DNA of 64,000 nt. Origin: Paramecium octaurelia (lineage: Eukaryota > Ciliophora > Oligohymenophorea > Peniculida > Parameciidae). Shown piece by piece: positions 26,492 through 37,543 of this stretch. A model generated the notes under the pieces. The model had not been told where the DNA came from, searched no databases, and saw only the letters and a program-made list of their open reading frames with translations. Positions within the stretch are counted from its first letter, which is position 1, and the number at the start of each line of letters is the position of its first letter. A program made the translations under genes and the position numbers. The stretch lies in assembly GCA_905182995.1 (NCBI GenBank), contig CAJJDP010000069.1, positions 124,001-188,000 on the forward strand, read 5' to 3'.

Positions 26492-27652
26492 CAAAGAGCT
26501 TACTGTCATCGTCAATCTCGCAAAAATGCTAATTCAGCATTTATATTTATTTATGTAATTAAACTAATTTATAAAAAATAACTACTATAACAAATATTAT
26601 AAAACCAATTAGATTAGACATGTAAATTTCTTGATAACTTACTAAATCCCATTTAGAAAGAAATTAAACACTTTCCTTGTTTTAAAATCTTTTGAAATCT
26701 GTTAAATTATTTAGTGAAAATTAATTAATAATTATCCATTATATTTTATTTGTAATATCATTTCCTCTATTTATAAGACTGATGGTCTTTATAACTATAC
26801 TAATAATTCATTCAAAATCATTATCTTGCTTTTATAAAGTTAACACCTTTTATTTTTATGTATTTAGTAATATAGATATATATAAATTTAGGAAGATTAT
26901 AATGAATTAAAATTACCTTTCAAATAGGATGTAATTTAATTTTAAACATATAAATATTAATGACGATTTTTAAATTGTATCAAAAATTCATCATCCAGAA
27001 TAATTACTAATGGAGTATGTAGGGTAAAATTCTCTTGTTTATTAGAAGAATTAAAAGGTCACCATTTGGATTATTAGAATAGAGTTAAGAATCGTTTTAA
27101 TATTAACAGGAAAAAATCTATATTTTAAAACTATTTCAAATAAAACTGAAAATTAAAATTAAAAAAATCAGGCATAATATCATTAGGATTTATTTATTAA
27201 ATAATTAAACGAAAAGAATTATCAGCAAAAAAGCACTAAATTGAAGGATTTGATACAAATATATAGATAATACACACTTTGTAAATCAATAAAAGATAAA
27301 TAAATGATAATTATGTTGAATAAATTTATAATAAGAAATAAAAAAAGAAAAATAAAAATCATCCTAAAAGTTTAACAGATAAATTGAATAAGTAAATAAT
27401 TAGAATATAATATTTATTGAAGTAATTATATAAAATGAAAAGTATATTATCAGACTATTTGGAGTTTATTTGGAAATTATAAAAAACCAAAATTCATAAG
27501 AGTAGAGTTCATAGATTAAAAGTGCTTTGATCAAAAAATCATTAAAAATTGTAATCATAAAAGATATTACCTTCAAGCTTCGATTCAATATTTAACAAAA
27601 GACATAAAAAGACGATATCAAATTTCTACTATAATTTTTAATATAAATTATT
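26492..27652. other. long gap with one weak + strand ORF
   Basis: About 1.16 kb, very AT-rich. One + strand open frame, 27010-27387 (125 codons, MEYVGQNSLVYQKNQK...), is Lys/Ile/Asn/Gln-rich with no motif and may be chance, since only TGA stops translation. Nothing else is supported. Confidence 0.3.
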
Positions 27653-28761
27653 ATGAGACTTAAAATAATTATCCATTACCAGAATAATTCAACTGAAAAC
27701 ATTTTGCTATACACCAAGCCTCTTTAAACTATAGAAGATTTATGCAACTATATATCCAAAACTTGCCATATTCAGAGTCCTTAAATTTGGATTGAAGGGT
27801 TTAGAGTATTGAATGATTAAATTGTTGAGAATATCGTTACAAACGGTGAAATTATACAGTATTTTTGTTAAATTATTTAAGGATTGTCGAAGGAATTGGA
27901 TCATCAAATAAAGCGGCATAAAAAGAGACAAAAGTAAGATAGAAGCAAATAAATCAAGTAATTAACTTATATTACTTATCTATTCTAGATTTAAGACAGC
28001 AGCAGTCAAGAAGATGATAAGCAAGTTTAAAAAAAGTAGCCTGTAATTCAAGATCAAAACTAAAAGTCGTAGCATATAAAATCTAATCTAATTGTTCAAC
28101 CTGGTTAGTTTTCCTCAAAATCTTCATTAAAAATGAAACCAAAAATACAGAAAATAATTTCTTAATCAGAGTCTTCCTCTGAAGATGTTCCTATAAAAAA
28201 ACCATAAACACAAAACAAAATGTCAATTGCAATATCAACCCCGGGGGATGAATTAAAAAAAAGTTAAGAAGAATGGAGAAAAACTTTTATTAAAGGCGCC
28301 TAGAAAACAACAGAGCAATAGACATCTCAATAAAATAAATTTAATGTTAAATTTAACCCTATTTAATCTAATGCCTTATAAAATCCTGTAAATTAAACTC
28401 AAGAAAGAAAATAGTAATAAATTGGTTAAGCCACATAAAATACAAAGTTAAACGAATATATTAAATTACCTATATCCCATATAAAGGATGACCCGACTTT
28501 AATTGAAAAAAATGACGAAGTACTTTTTAAGTACAATTATCTAGATATTGAACTATGTTAACCTACTGTGAGTAACTTATTATAAGGAAAGGTTTAGGAC
28601 AACTTGCAAAAAGATAAAAAATTAATAATTTAAACAAAATAAGGCGATATATTATCAATATATTATAGTGAAATCTAAGAATTGCAGGTTAATCTAGCAA
28701 CAATTTAATCATAAACGAGAAAATTGGCAATAAAAGTTTTAACATAGGATGAAGGTAGTAA

Positions 28762-28829
<68 letters not shown>

Positions 28830-29175
28830 CTGCTAATAATAATTTCTCACAATAAAAAAAAGAAGTTATAGATCCGTTTGGAATTGGCTAATAAATTAAT
28901 TATTATTATAGTGATAAGAACTATTCAAAAGATGATTTTATTTTATAACACTCAGCTTAAAATTCTGAAAAATGTAATTATTATTTTAATTTATAGTTAT
29001 GCTATTTAAATTATTATTGAATTTTCCAAAAGTTAAGTCAAAAATTAAAAATGAAGATGATTTGTTTGACATTGTTGAATTATTCCTAAGAAAAACTTAG
29101 TAAGATTTGGTGAATTTTGAAATAAAGAAAAATGATGAGGGATAATATATGATCAGAAAGAAGTAAATTTAATGA
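27653..29175 (+). CDS. coilin-like Cajal-body protein (candidate)
   Basis: 481 aa. Residues 1-75 (MRLKIIIHYQNNSTENILL ... WIEGFRVLNDQIVENIV, then GEIIQIVEG) look like the ubiquitin-like self-association domain at the N-terminus of coilin, where a hydrophobic strand pattern is followed by a L/W-x-L/I-E-G turn. Residues about 75-230 are a polar S/K/Q-rich linker with acidic-serine clusters (SESSSEDVP, DSSSQEDD). Residues about 265-345 (NDEVLFKYNYLDIELCQ, LLQGKVQDN, DILSIYY) resemble coilin's atypical C-terminal Tudor fold, followed after a 22-residue Gln tract by KEVIDPFGIG, which recalls the end of that fold. Introns of 23, 31 and 23 nt; the first ends in AAG. Known coilin organises snRNP and snoRNP maturation in Cajal bodies. 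The assignment rests on architecture and short patterns, not a search. Confidence 0.55.
28763..28828 (+). repeat. (TAA)21 microsatellite coding for poly-glutamine
   Basis: One TAG followed by 21 TAA codons in frame, giving 22 consecutive glutamines in the coilin-like protein. With the standard code this would be a wall of stops; in the ciliate code it is a coding trinucleotide repeat and prone to length change. Confidence 0.95.
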
Positions 29176-29774
29176 GAATTTGTGTTTTTATCATACATTG
29201 AATAATGAAAAAAATTATATTAAACAGCATCTTCTTTAAGCAAAAACCCTAATAATATTACTGTTATTTTTTTAATATAATTCTTAATGGATTTTACTCT
29301 GAAAGAATGATAATTTAATAAATACATAGAAATATTTATACGTTTGATGATCCAAAATATGCGATGAAATATATTAATTAATATTGTTGTTATAAATTAA
29401 TTCAATATAATTAATTTATAAAATCTACTTAAATTCTTTTTAAACAATCCTAAATTCCAATGTTAAAAACGTCTCTAATTGACTTATCTCCTATTAAGTT
29501 ATTGTATCAGAGAATAAATTTGTTTATTCTTTTTCAGAAATATAGGATATTTAGATGTAAATTCATAATTACTAATTAATGATAAATTATTAAATACACT
29601 GAGGGAATTCTTATTATAAATTTTCTTTATTTAATTTTAAATGAAAATCAAAATGGAAAGATGTTTAGTCCTTATACGAAATTCCAATTAATAGGTTTAT
29701 AAAGATAGAAATAAATTGCTAAGAACTTTATAGTTTTCTAATAAATTTATAATTATTTAATTTAATGATAAGAG
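29176..29774. other. intergenic, no gene seen
   Basis: About 600 bp of AT-rich DNA between two + strand genes. Short open frames only. An in-frame TGA at 29766-29768 just upstream of the next gene supports its start at 29775. Confidence 0.4.
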
Positions 29775-31997
29775 ATGCAAGCTCTTTTTTTAATCGAATA
29801 GATTAATCTTTAGATTATATCATATCTCTACTTTCAATTGGACTAGAAATTTATTTACAATAACATTTGGACATATTATAATATTTTAGTTTGTTTTTAT
29901 TAGGCATAGCAGGAATATCTAAAATTATACAAAAAAAGAAAGTGTTTGGAATTTAGTAAGGTATTAATTTTGATTTATCATTTAGATTATTCACCAATTT
30001 TCTTTTGGTCTCTTGCGTTGGTTAGGATTGTATTTATAAAAAATATCAATAGAGATCAGACAGCTTTTTGTTTGTATATTCTGGGTTTTAGCAATGGATT
30101 ATATATGAGTATGACTCCTCGCAGGTTTATAAACTAGGTAGCAGAAGTAGTAAAAGCCTTTGTATAAATTGGATTTCTAATTGGTGTTTTAATTTATTAT
30201 TTTTCGGAGTAATTGGTTTCTAGTATTTTACTAATAGTCATAATGCTCTTTATCCAATACCAAAATTATCGTTAAAACATTAAAATATTGGAGCTTAACA
30301 AAGATGAATTTTTTCTTTAGAGTAACGCCCACTTAAATGGATCTTTGAACAAGTTTTCTTGTAAAGTTTAAGAGCATTCAAGATCAAACATAAAACTCCA
30401 AGAAGTTGGATCGTTAAGTAGGCAGGAAGCATCAATACATCTAATACAGAATTAAGTTGATCTACAAGCTCCTACTTAGAATATTATCTGGCAAAATTTT
30501 ATAGAATAGAGCGAAGATTACATCAGTAAATTCTATTTCAACGCGGATGATTTAGAAAGTAATATAAACCAAGCATAAAATAATTACTCCATGCATAAAT
30601 TTCTACAGGATAACAAAAGTCAATTGATCAATCTATTTAAAGACGTGAAAGTGAGTAACGATTTAAATGTTAAATTATATGAATCAAATTTTTTGGATAA
30701 AAAACAGGAGAGTCTTTTGGAATGGATTAAGGCTAATGCTAATTCTTTAAAGTTTTAAGATGTAAATTAACAAAGGAGATTGGAGGAAAACTTAGTTGTT
30801 AGTTCACCAATTGGTTAATAATCTGTTGTGATGTTGGATGCTTTTATTGAGAAATCCATATCTGGGTTGTCTGCAATATAATTAATTTAGGGTTCTCTTG
30901 AGGTATCAAACTTGAGGAATAGAAGAATTTTATATGGAAAATATTATGGGAAGAAATATAATTACAATTTTTACATTTAAATAAGTTTTTTTCTCGAAGT
31001 ATTTTTTATATTAATTAAAGGAAGTAGATGGTGTTTAACGTCAAGTGATAGCTATTCTCATTAGGGACTTGGAAAAGTAAGTAAAACAGATCAAATCTAA
31101 CTTGAAGAATATTTAAAAAATAAACTCAACAATTAAGTTTTTGTAATAGCAAGCAGACTTAATCTAGAGATTACATAGAAAGATAGTTTTGTAACAGAAT
31201 GCTATAAACGAAATTTAGAGGAGCAATTAAAACACTCAGTTGATTAAAAGAACAAATAGCGTATGTTCATATAAAGATAGTGGGGATGACGCTTTGTCAG
31301 ACTTTTCTGAGAAAGGATAAAAGAAATGTTAAATTACTTAATTCATCAATTAATTGTAATTTCAATTTTTGAAGATAATTCAGAACAATTTTAATTATTT
31401 TGAAGTGTTCTCTTTGAATGATGTTATTGAGTTTGAAAAGAAGAAAGTCGATATAACTTAAACCATTTCCCTGTTAATTAATTAGTTTCAATATGATGAG
31501 ATAGTTATTACAAAGAAAATAAATATTTCCTTAAAAGAGGATTTATAAAATAGATATATAGTATCAGACTTAAGGTATATTTATATATATATACTTTAAT
31601 TAGACGATTGAAATAATTATTGTTTAATATTATTTACAACTCAATAAAATCTTATGAATTCGATTATAAAAATTCAAAAACTTAAAAATCAGTTTAAATA
31701 ATCCTTATAAATTACGAAGACAATATTCGTTTTGAGGTTATAGATTATGGATGTGGTTTGAATGAGGATAACATCAACCCAAGAAGACTTGATGATTGTA
31801 AGCTAGGTTTAGCAGCATCATAAAAGTTGATTAAATTATTGGGAGGTAATGATAAATAAATTACAATTCTTCGTTCTTAATCACTACACTAAACAAGAGT
31901 TTAATTTGAATTGCCAAATATTTTATATGTTGATAAGGCGGATATAATGGGAGATGATTTTGATTTTGACACTGTCTAGCTAGTCTTCACTTCTTGA
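29775..31997 (+). CDS. membrane protein with histidine-kinase-type ATPase domain
   Basis: 723 aa. The first 170 residues contain several hydrophobic segments (for example KVLILIYHLDYSPIFFWSLA, VQIGFLIGVLIYYF, LVSSILLIVIMLFIQY), suggesting a membrane sensor region. The middle is polar with coiled-coil character (IRDLEKQVKQIKSNLKNIQK). The C-terminus is a clear HATPase_c fold: N-box RLKQLLFNIIYNSIKS, G1 box VIDYGCGLNED (D-x-G-x-G) and G2 box LGLAASQKLIKLLGG. I find no phospho-acceptor H-box (H-E-x-x-x-P) in front of it and no receiver domain, so it may be a degenerate histidine kinase or use the ATPase fold otherwise. Two introns (22 nt ending AAAG; 29 nt at 31575-31603) are required to link the N-box to the rest. 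Confidence 0.8.
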
Positions 31998-32423
31998 ATT
32001 TTAAATATTAATATTTATATTTCTGTAATAATAATAATAAAATATTCCATTCCCATATTATTTGAATAGAATTTATTTTCAATTAAATAATTAAAAACTA
32101 AAGACAACAATTTTCTTAATTCTTTTAATAATGGGAGAACTCTTTTCAATATTTGCATTTAAATAGATTTATTTTGATATGAGGCAATCATTTTAATGTT
32201 TGAGGTTTCTTAATAAAGCTTAAATTTATAAACTCTGCTGATAACTAAGAATCTATTCATAAAGTAAATATTGATGATTAGAAGAACACTAGAAATGTGA
32301 TAACGAAATTTTATCAATTCTATAAATTGTTCAATAAGCAAATAATTAATTATTCATTCGATCTTGAGAATTAAAATTTTTTATTTCTTTATTCTAAAAA
32401 TCTTATTATAATTATTTAATTTT
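31998..32423. other. intergenic, no gene seen
   Basis: About 425 bp. A 35-codon frame starts at about 32131 (MGELFSIFAFKQIYFDMRQS) and ends at TGA. It has no recognisable motif and is too short to support. Confidence 0.35.
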
Positions 32424-32639
32424 ATGAATAATTAAAAGCAATAGATAATTGTTTAGCTTTTTGGAAAATGGTATGATTTAACAGAATTCTCAGAATTACA
32501 TCCAGGAGGAAAAGAAATATTAGAAAAATTAAATGGGAAAGACGGCACAGATAGTTTTTATGAAGCTGGACATCTCTCAAATCATGCTGTGTTGCAACAT
32601 TTATCAAGACTTCCAATAATAGAGAAACCGAAACTCTGA
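32424..32639 (+). CDS. cytochrome b5-like heme-binding protein
   Basis: 71 aa, intronless. The motif FSELHPGGKEIL is the cytochrome b5 heme-ligand signature (H-P-G-G), preceded by GKWYDLTEF. The second ligand would be a histidine in AGHLSNHAVL. It lacks a C-terminal membrane anchor and is shorter than typical b5 domains (about 80-100 aa), so it is a minimal soluble form. Role: electron transfer between reductases and oxygenases or desaturases; partner unknown. It is convergent with the hydrolase gene, 26 bp between stop codons. Confidence 0.82.
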
Positions 32640-32665
32640 ATAAACATATATTATCATTAATTATT

Positions 32666-33915
32666 TCAATTAAATATTGGCTTGCGAATAAATTGGATGC
32701 TGTTCCCTACTTCCTAACTCATCCTTTATTGTAAGATTTTCGACTATTATCCAGCAAATTTTTAAGGATATTCTTAATAGTATAGTTTTTTAGTTTGGAT
32801 GACATATTGATTATTGTATTTGAGTACTGAGGTAGATTGATTTTGGCAATGATTAACATGTTATCTGTTTTATTCATATTTGCTTATAATATCCGAAGGA
32901 GTGCGTACTAAACTGCTTCTTCCTGCTAGGTGCTAATATTTTTTTCGAATTTCTCCGGGTGATGATTCATTACAGGATTATTAACAATTAATTTGAAATC
33001 TCTCTTTACACCAACAACAGATTTAGTTAATCAATTAAAGGGATCTAGAATCATTGTGCTCTCCTTATATCTTTATAAGGTCTCGTAAACCATTATGTTA
33101 CTAGTATAAGCCAATCGTATTTTTGGGTTTGATTAATGTATCTTAATCACTACATATGTAGAGAGTTGGGACACTAGAGTCAGCCCTTTGAATTTTGATG
33201 TCTTCGAATTTGAAATTGCCTTGTGATTCAATTTTTCCTGGATTATTGAAATTTACATGTACCTTTAAGTAGATATAATGCACTTTTAATAATCAACTTT
33301 GGTAAAGAGGTGGATTTCTAAATCATACTCACACATGCCTTATTCAGGTCAGTAAAACATGAATCCAGCACGTAACCACTGACATAAGGTTGTTTCTTTA
33401 ACTAGATAGTAGTAGCTCCCAATGATCTCCCCCATAAAATAAATTAGTTTTATTAGAATCTTTTTTTGATATCTAAAATAATGCATGTAATATCATTCTA
33501 TTCTAAATAACTATTTAAATAAGTTATGTTACCCAAAAGTAATCAAATCCCCTTGACTTTGACCACACCCTTGAAAATCAAAAGTGCAAAAATTGAGATT
33601 ATATTGGGCAGCAACATGAGCATATTTCACTCCTTCTACTTGGCAGCCGTTAAAACCATGGCAATAAATTATACAGCAATCGCTTTAAGGGTTTATCTCA
33701 AAAAATGAGCACTTCAATTGGTGACCCTAACAATTTATTACACTAATTTCATGTTTGAGCAAGGTTCCATTTGCAAGAGAGAGTCTTTCAGGACCTTAAA
33801 TATTCTTGATTCCTACCCATGTCAAACATTTGATATTCTAATCTAAGAGGTCTTAAAAATTTTCTACATTCTTATTCAAAATACATTGATATTAAATTAA
33901 CTTATTTATTTTCAT
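32666..33915 (-). CDS. alpha/beta hydrolase (ABHD17/BEM46-like serine hydrolase)
   Basis: 400 aa after introns of 22 and 25 nt. Oxyanion region CCIIYCHGFNG; strand-turn FDFQGCGQSQG; nucleophile elbow LWGRSLGATT (G-x-S-x-G); acid in TLYICSDQDTLIKP; catalytic histidine in IQGEHNDSR. The order and spacing match ABHD17/BEM46-type hydrolases, some of which remove palmitate from membrane proteins. After the hydrolase fold there is an extra C-terminal tail of about 110 polar, Gln-rich residues. There is no Cys-rich palmitoylated N-terminus as in animal ABHD17, so the substrate is not predictable. Start 33915 is the first Met in the frame. Confidence 0.88.
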
Positions 33916-34665
33916 GTGATTTCTAATCCATATATAAGATATCAAACACAAAAAAGAATCATATACTAAGTATTCAAATCCAATTTAATTTTATTTCTTT
34001 TTAAGATCCACTAACTCACTTATAAATCTTTGACCGTTAATACATTTTTCTAATCTCCTTCTATATTCAACTGATTTTCATAGTTTAATTGATATATTAA
34101 GCTTAGATATTTTTATAAAATTACAAACATGCAATTCTTAAGATAACCATAAAGATATTATTAAGTCTCTGTTGATGTGGATAAATATTTATAATATGCA
34201 TACTTATTTTACTTTATTTTTACTCAATATATATGAGTTTTTACATATTTTTAATCAAATTTATATTTTAGAATTGTTTCCGATTTAGCAGTTGAGAGTT
34301 ATTACTAAATATGACAAGGAGAGCAAAAATATTTTAATAACCAGTATATTGCATTCAAGATATGGATGGCTCTTCGTTTGTTGATAGCAATTTCTAGGCC
34401 TTTTATGAAAATTATCAGTATCCCATCAAAGGGTATTTGTTAGTTTCCTTAATTGATTCAGATATTTTCAAAGGAATTACCAAAAGAAGTTAAGGATCAT
34501 CAACTTTAGAATATTTCTGTATTGAGTAAATTATAAGGATTTGCAATCTGGAAATAGAAATTTCTTATTAAAAATAGGAATAATATATCAAAGTGGGTGT
34601 GATAATGATGATATTCATGGGAATATTTTAAAAGTATTCATCGAAATATAAAAAATTAATAATTA
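33916..34665. other. intergenic with a candidate + strand ORF
   Basis: Contains an open frame 34311-34721 starting MTRRAKIFQQPVYCIQDMDG, protein-like for its first 95 codons (FVDSNFQAFYENYQYPIKGY) and overlapping the next gene's start by 56 nt. A real small gene with an intron near its end is possible, but I could not place splice sites. No domain recognised. Confidence 0.35.
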
Positions 34666-36240
34666 ATGCACAATTACAACGTCGATCATAAATATAAGTT
34701 CCAGACCCGCATTGGTAATTGGTTTGAAGAATGGGAATTGGATGAAACAAAGTGATAATATGTGCATAAATTATATAGGAAGAAGGACTACTTAAAAAAC
34801 AGATAAAATGGATAACTGGCAAGCATAGTGAAAGACACAAAGACAAATTTCAGTTTAAGATTAGCATCTCTATCATTTCCTTAAGACGATTATATCCATT
34901 TTGGGTTTCATTTGATGCTTTAAAATTTGAAGACTCTTGGGTTTTTGTCAATAGACATCTAAGAGAGATTGAAAATAGGAGAAGAGGCATACAATATTAC
35001 CACTGCATAAAGCACACAACCTACAGTGAGATCAGTGTTTGTTATAATTCCCTATACTAAAGAACCAAATTACTATGGAGATGATGTATTACACTATGGA
35101 TAACAATTCAGAATTGTGGCTAATCCTAGAATATCTAATAATAAAACATTCTATCTTCATTCACTTCCCTAAACGCCAACCAGATGTGCTAAGATATCTA
35201 GAAAGCAGGAAGTTTGTGCGATTGAGAGTGATGTATTCAATGCAGTTTGGAAATTGGAACATGCAGATCCAAAAATAAGATTTGAGATGGAAGGACAACC
35301 TGTTAGATCAGATGACACTGTGTTAATTAAACATTCTTTTACTTAGCATTGGTTAGCCAGTGATGACATAGTTTATTAAAATGATTTTGGAAGAGAGAGA
35401 GAAGTCTTTGTGCATTCTTATTAATGCTTAAACAAAACTTAAAACTTAATCGCTGAGAAGGAAGGGAGAACCACCATTGATATTCCATTGAGAAATCAGG
35501 AGTAAAAGAAAATGTTATTTTAATAGGCCATAAAACTTATGGAAATTTTAGGTTGCTAGAAATTAGAATGAGCAATTTGATGAATCTGTGATGGATGACA
35601 ATAGAAATGTGAAGAATTTAATGATAAGAGTCAAATAACAAATTACAGGCAAAGGAGCTTATGGATTGAGAGGATTGGCTAAAATATTTTTGGAGATGGA
35701 TTAGAATAATAGTTATATAATACGTTATATTTTTTTAGATGGAGTCGTAGAGTACAATGATTTCAAGTGGGGATTGAGGAATTTTGGATTGACTCTATCA
35801 GAGGATGAGACTAAAATGATCTTCCAAACATTTGATAAAAATGGCAATGGGAAAATTGAATTCAATGAGTTCTTGGATGCCTTTAGAGTATATCTAAAAT
35901 CTAATTAGTTATAAATGAGTGATAAAAGACTGTATTATGTATAAAGAGCCTATGCATCGATTGAATAAAAGGCAGGCAAAGTCACATTAGAGACTATGGG
36001 TCGATTGATTAATGTAAAGGAACACCCAGATGTCTTGAAAGGATATAAGACTGAAAGACAAGTGTTCTAGGACTTTGTATCCCACTGGAATAAAACAAAT
36101 CCTGATAGAGTGATTCCATTTTAAGAGTTTGGAGAGTTTTATTAAGTATGTCTCTTGCGTCTATTGTTTAGGATGTGTCATCTTCTGTGCAACAGGATGA
36201 AACTTTTGAGGCTATATTAAAGAAATCATGGAATTTATGA
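34666..36240 (+). CDS. CFAP161: CFAP161-calcyphosine fusion protein
   Basis: 489 aa after introns of 27, 25, 27 and 26 nt. Residues 1 to about 300 match the layout of CFAP161, a microtubule-inner protein of motile cilia: TRIGNWFEEWELDETK near the N-terminus, DDYIHFGFHLML, LHYGQQFRIVANP, then VFNAVWKLEHADP and a W-K-F end. From about residue 305 it continues without a break into a calcyphosine-type EF-hand module: LMIRVKQQITGKGAYGLRGL, EF loops DQNNNGVVEYND and DKNGNGKIEFNE, then VIPFQEFGEFYQDVSSSV and a C-terminal KKSWNL. In animals these are separate proteins. The last intron (36146-36171) contains the left edge of the 1,389-bp duplication. Confidence 0.85.
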
Positions 36241-37542
36241 TAATTATTAATTATACATAATGAGCATTCGATTATAAGACATGAGGTTATTTCTGCTGAA
36301 GGACAACTCATCAGTCAAAGTAGAATTGAAACAACAAGATGACATCCTCTTCAACCTTGTCACTAAAGCAGGTTTTAATACCAGAATAGCTTTTAGATAG
36401 ATCACCGATTAACATTTTGGTTCCAGTAATCGAAGGCAATTAACCAATAACAATCAAAGTAAATGATTACACTGCTGAAATACTTCCAGACAATCTTGAA
36501 ATGTAATCAACATATAAATTGCTACTTTAAAATGGGTAACTTACTTAAGAACCTATTCAACCGGGAGATGTCTTTGCATTGTCATTCAAAGTTCGAAATG
36601 GCAATGCAAACACTCAAGGAGTCACTGGCAATTCAGCTATGAATGGATCTACCCTATCTACTATATAGCTATCCCAATTGAGACACAAATTAGTTGAATA
36701 AGGTAAAGGAACTTCGATGTATTAATCTGCTTCTTCACTCAGACACAGCATACCTGAAGTCTCCTTTTCCAAAGCTCAGAGGTCAGTATTGTCATTATTT
36801 TAGATTTGATAAAAACTTAACTCTCAGAACTGAGTTCAATTACAGCATTCCTGATACCGTTGGATCTACAGGCAGATAAACAGGCTTCGGTTATGGCAAC
36901 AAATTCATTTCTCCTTTATATGTCCAAAGGAATGCTGAATAAAATCCACCTCCTGATGCATATTTCAAAGAAGAAACAAAATAGCCCTCTAAATATAGAA
37001 AAACTAATTGGTCCTAAAGTGACAGATTCAAAATGTCACAGACTGTCCAAGTGCCTAGTCCTAATGCCTATGAAGTTACCTAGATGATTGGTTCAAATAA
37101 AGTAAATTTGAAAATGGATTATTAATTATAGCCCTCCTGTACCATCGGTGCTAGAATTAAGCCATTAGCAACCTTTTAAGAAAAAGTTCCTGCCTCTAAC
37201 ACCTACGAGGTCAAAACTTCGATCATTGAACCCTCTAGATTTAATAAGATTACACTTGGATACGGAAATAAGTCTGATTTCACCAAAAATGACAAAACTC
37301 CTGGACCTGGTACATATGAATAACCCTCAGTGTTTAAAAATATGTCTTCTTCTATTTTAAATAATGGAACTTTAAGAACAAATGTAATGAGGAAATGATA
37401 TTAATTCTAATTTAACATTTCATTTATCAATTATTACAGACATCTACTTTAAATTTATTATTGATTTCTCAAATTTTTTCTGTGAGGGGCTAGAAAACTT
37501 AATTTTCACAAATTGACTTCATAATCTATTCTTTTATTATCA
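36154..37542 (+). repeat. 1,389-bp direct repeat, copy 1
   Basis: From inside the last intron of the CFAP161-like gene to the base before a single N at 37543. Identical, as far as I can compare, to 37544-38932 (constant offset 1,390). Includes the last CFAP161 exon and a whole SHIPPO-like gene. Confidence 0.97.
36339..37398 (+). CDS. SHIPPO/ODF3-like microtubule-associated repeat protein (copy 1)
   Basis: 345 aa, one 22-nt intron at 36782-36803. Short P-x-x-Y repeats typical of SHIPPO/STPG/ODF3 proteins are spaced through it: VPSPNAYEV, VPASNTYEVKTS and TPGPGTYEQPSVF, with PPPDAYFKEE upstream. Such proteins line ciliary or sperm-tail microtubules. The N-terminal 110 residues (MTSSSTLSLKQVLIPEQLLD ...) lack repeats. 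Start 36339 has an in-frame TGA immediately upstream; an earlier ATG at 36259 is in another frame. It follows the CFAP161-like ciliary gene by 98 bp on the same strand. Confidence 0.78.
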
Positions 37543-37543
37543 N

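Noticed and set aside
29240-29260. A3C3-type stretch as a telomere repeat
   Set aside because: Only one unit occurs; ciliate telomeres need tandem arrays.
36259-36338. Upstream ATG at 36259 as start of the SHIPPO-like gene
   Set aside because: It is in another frame; the coding frame has a TGA right before ATG 36339.
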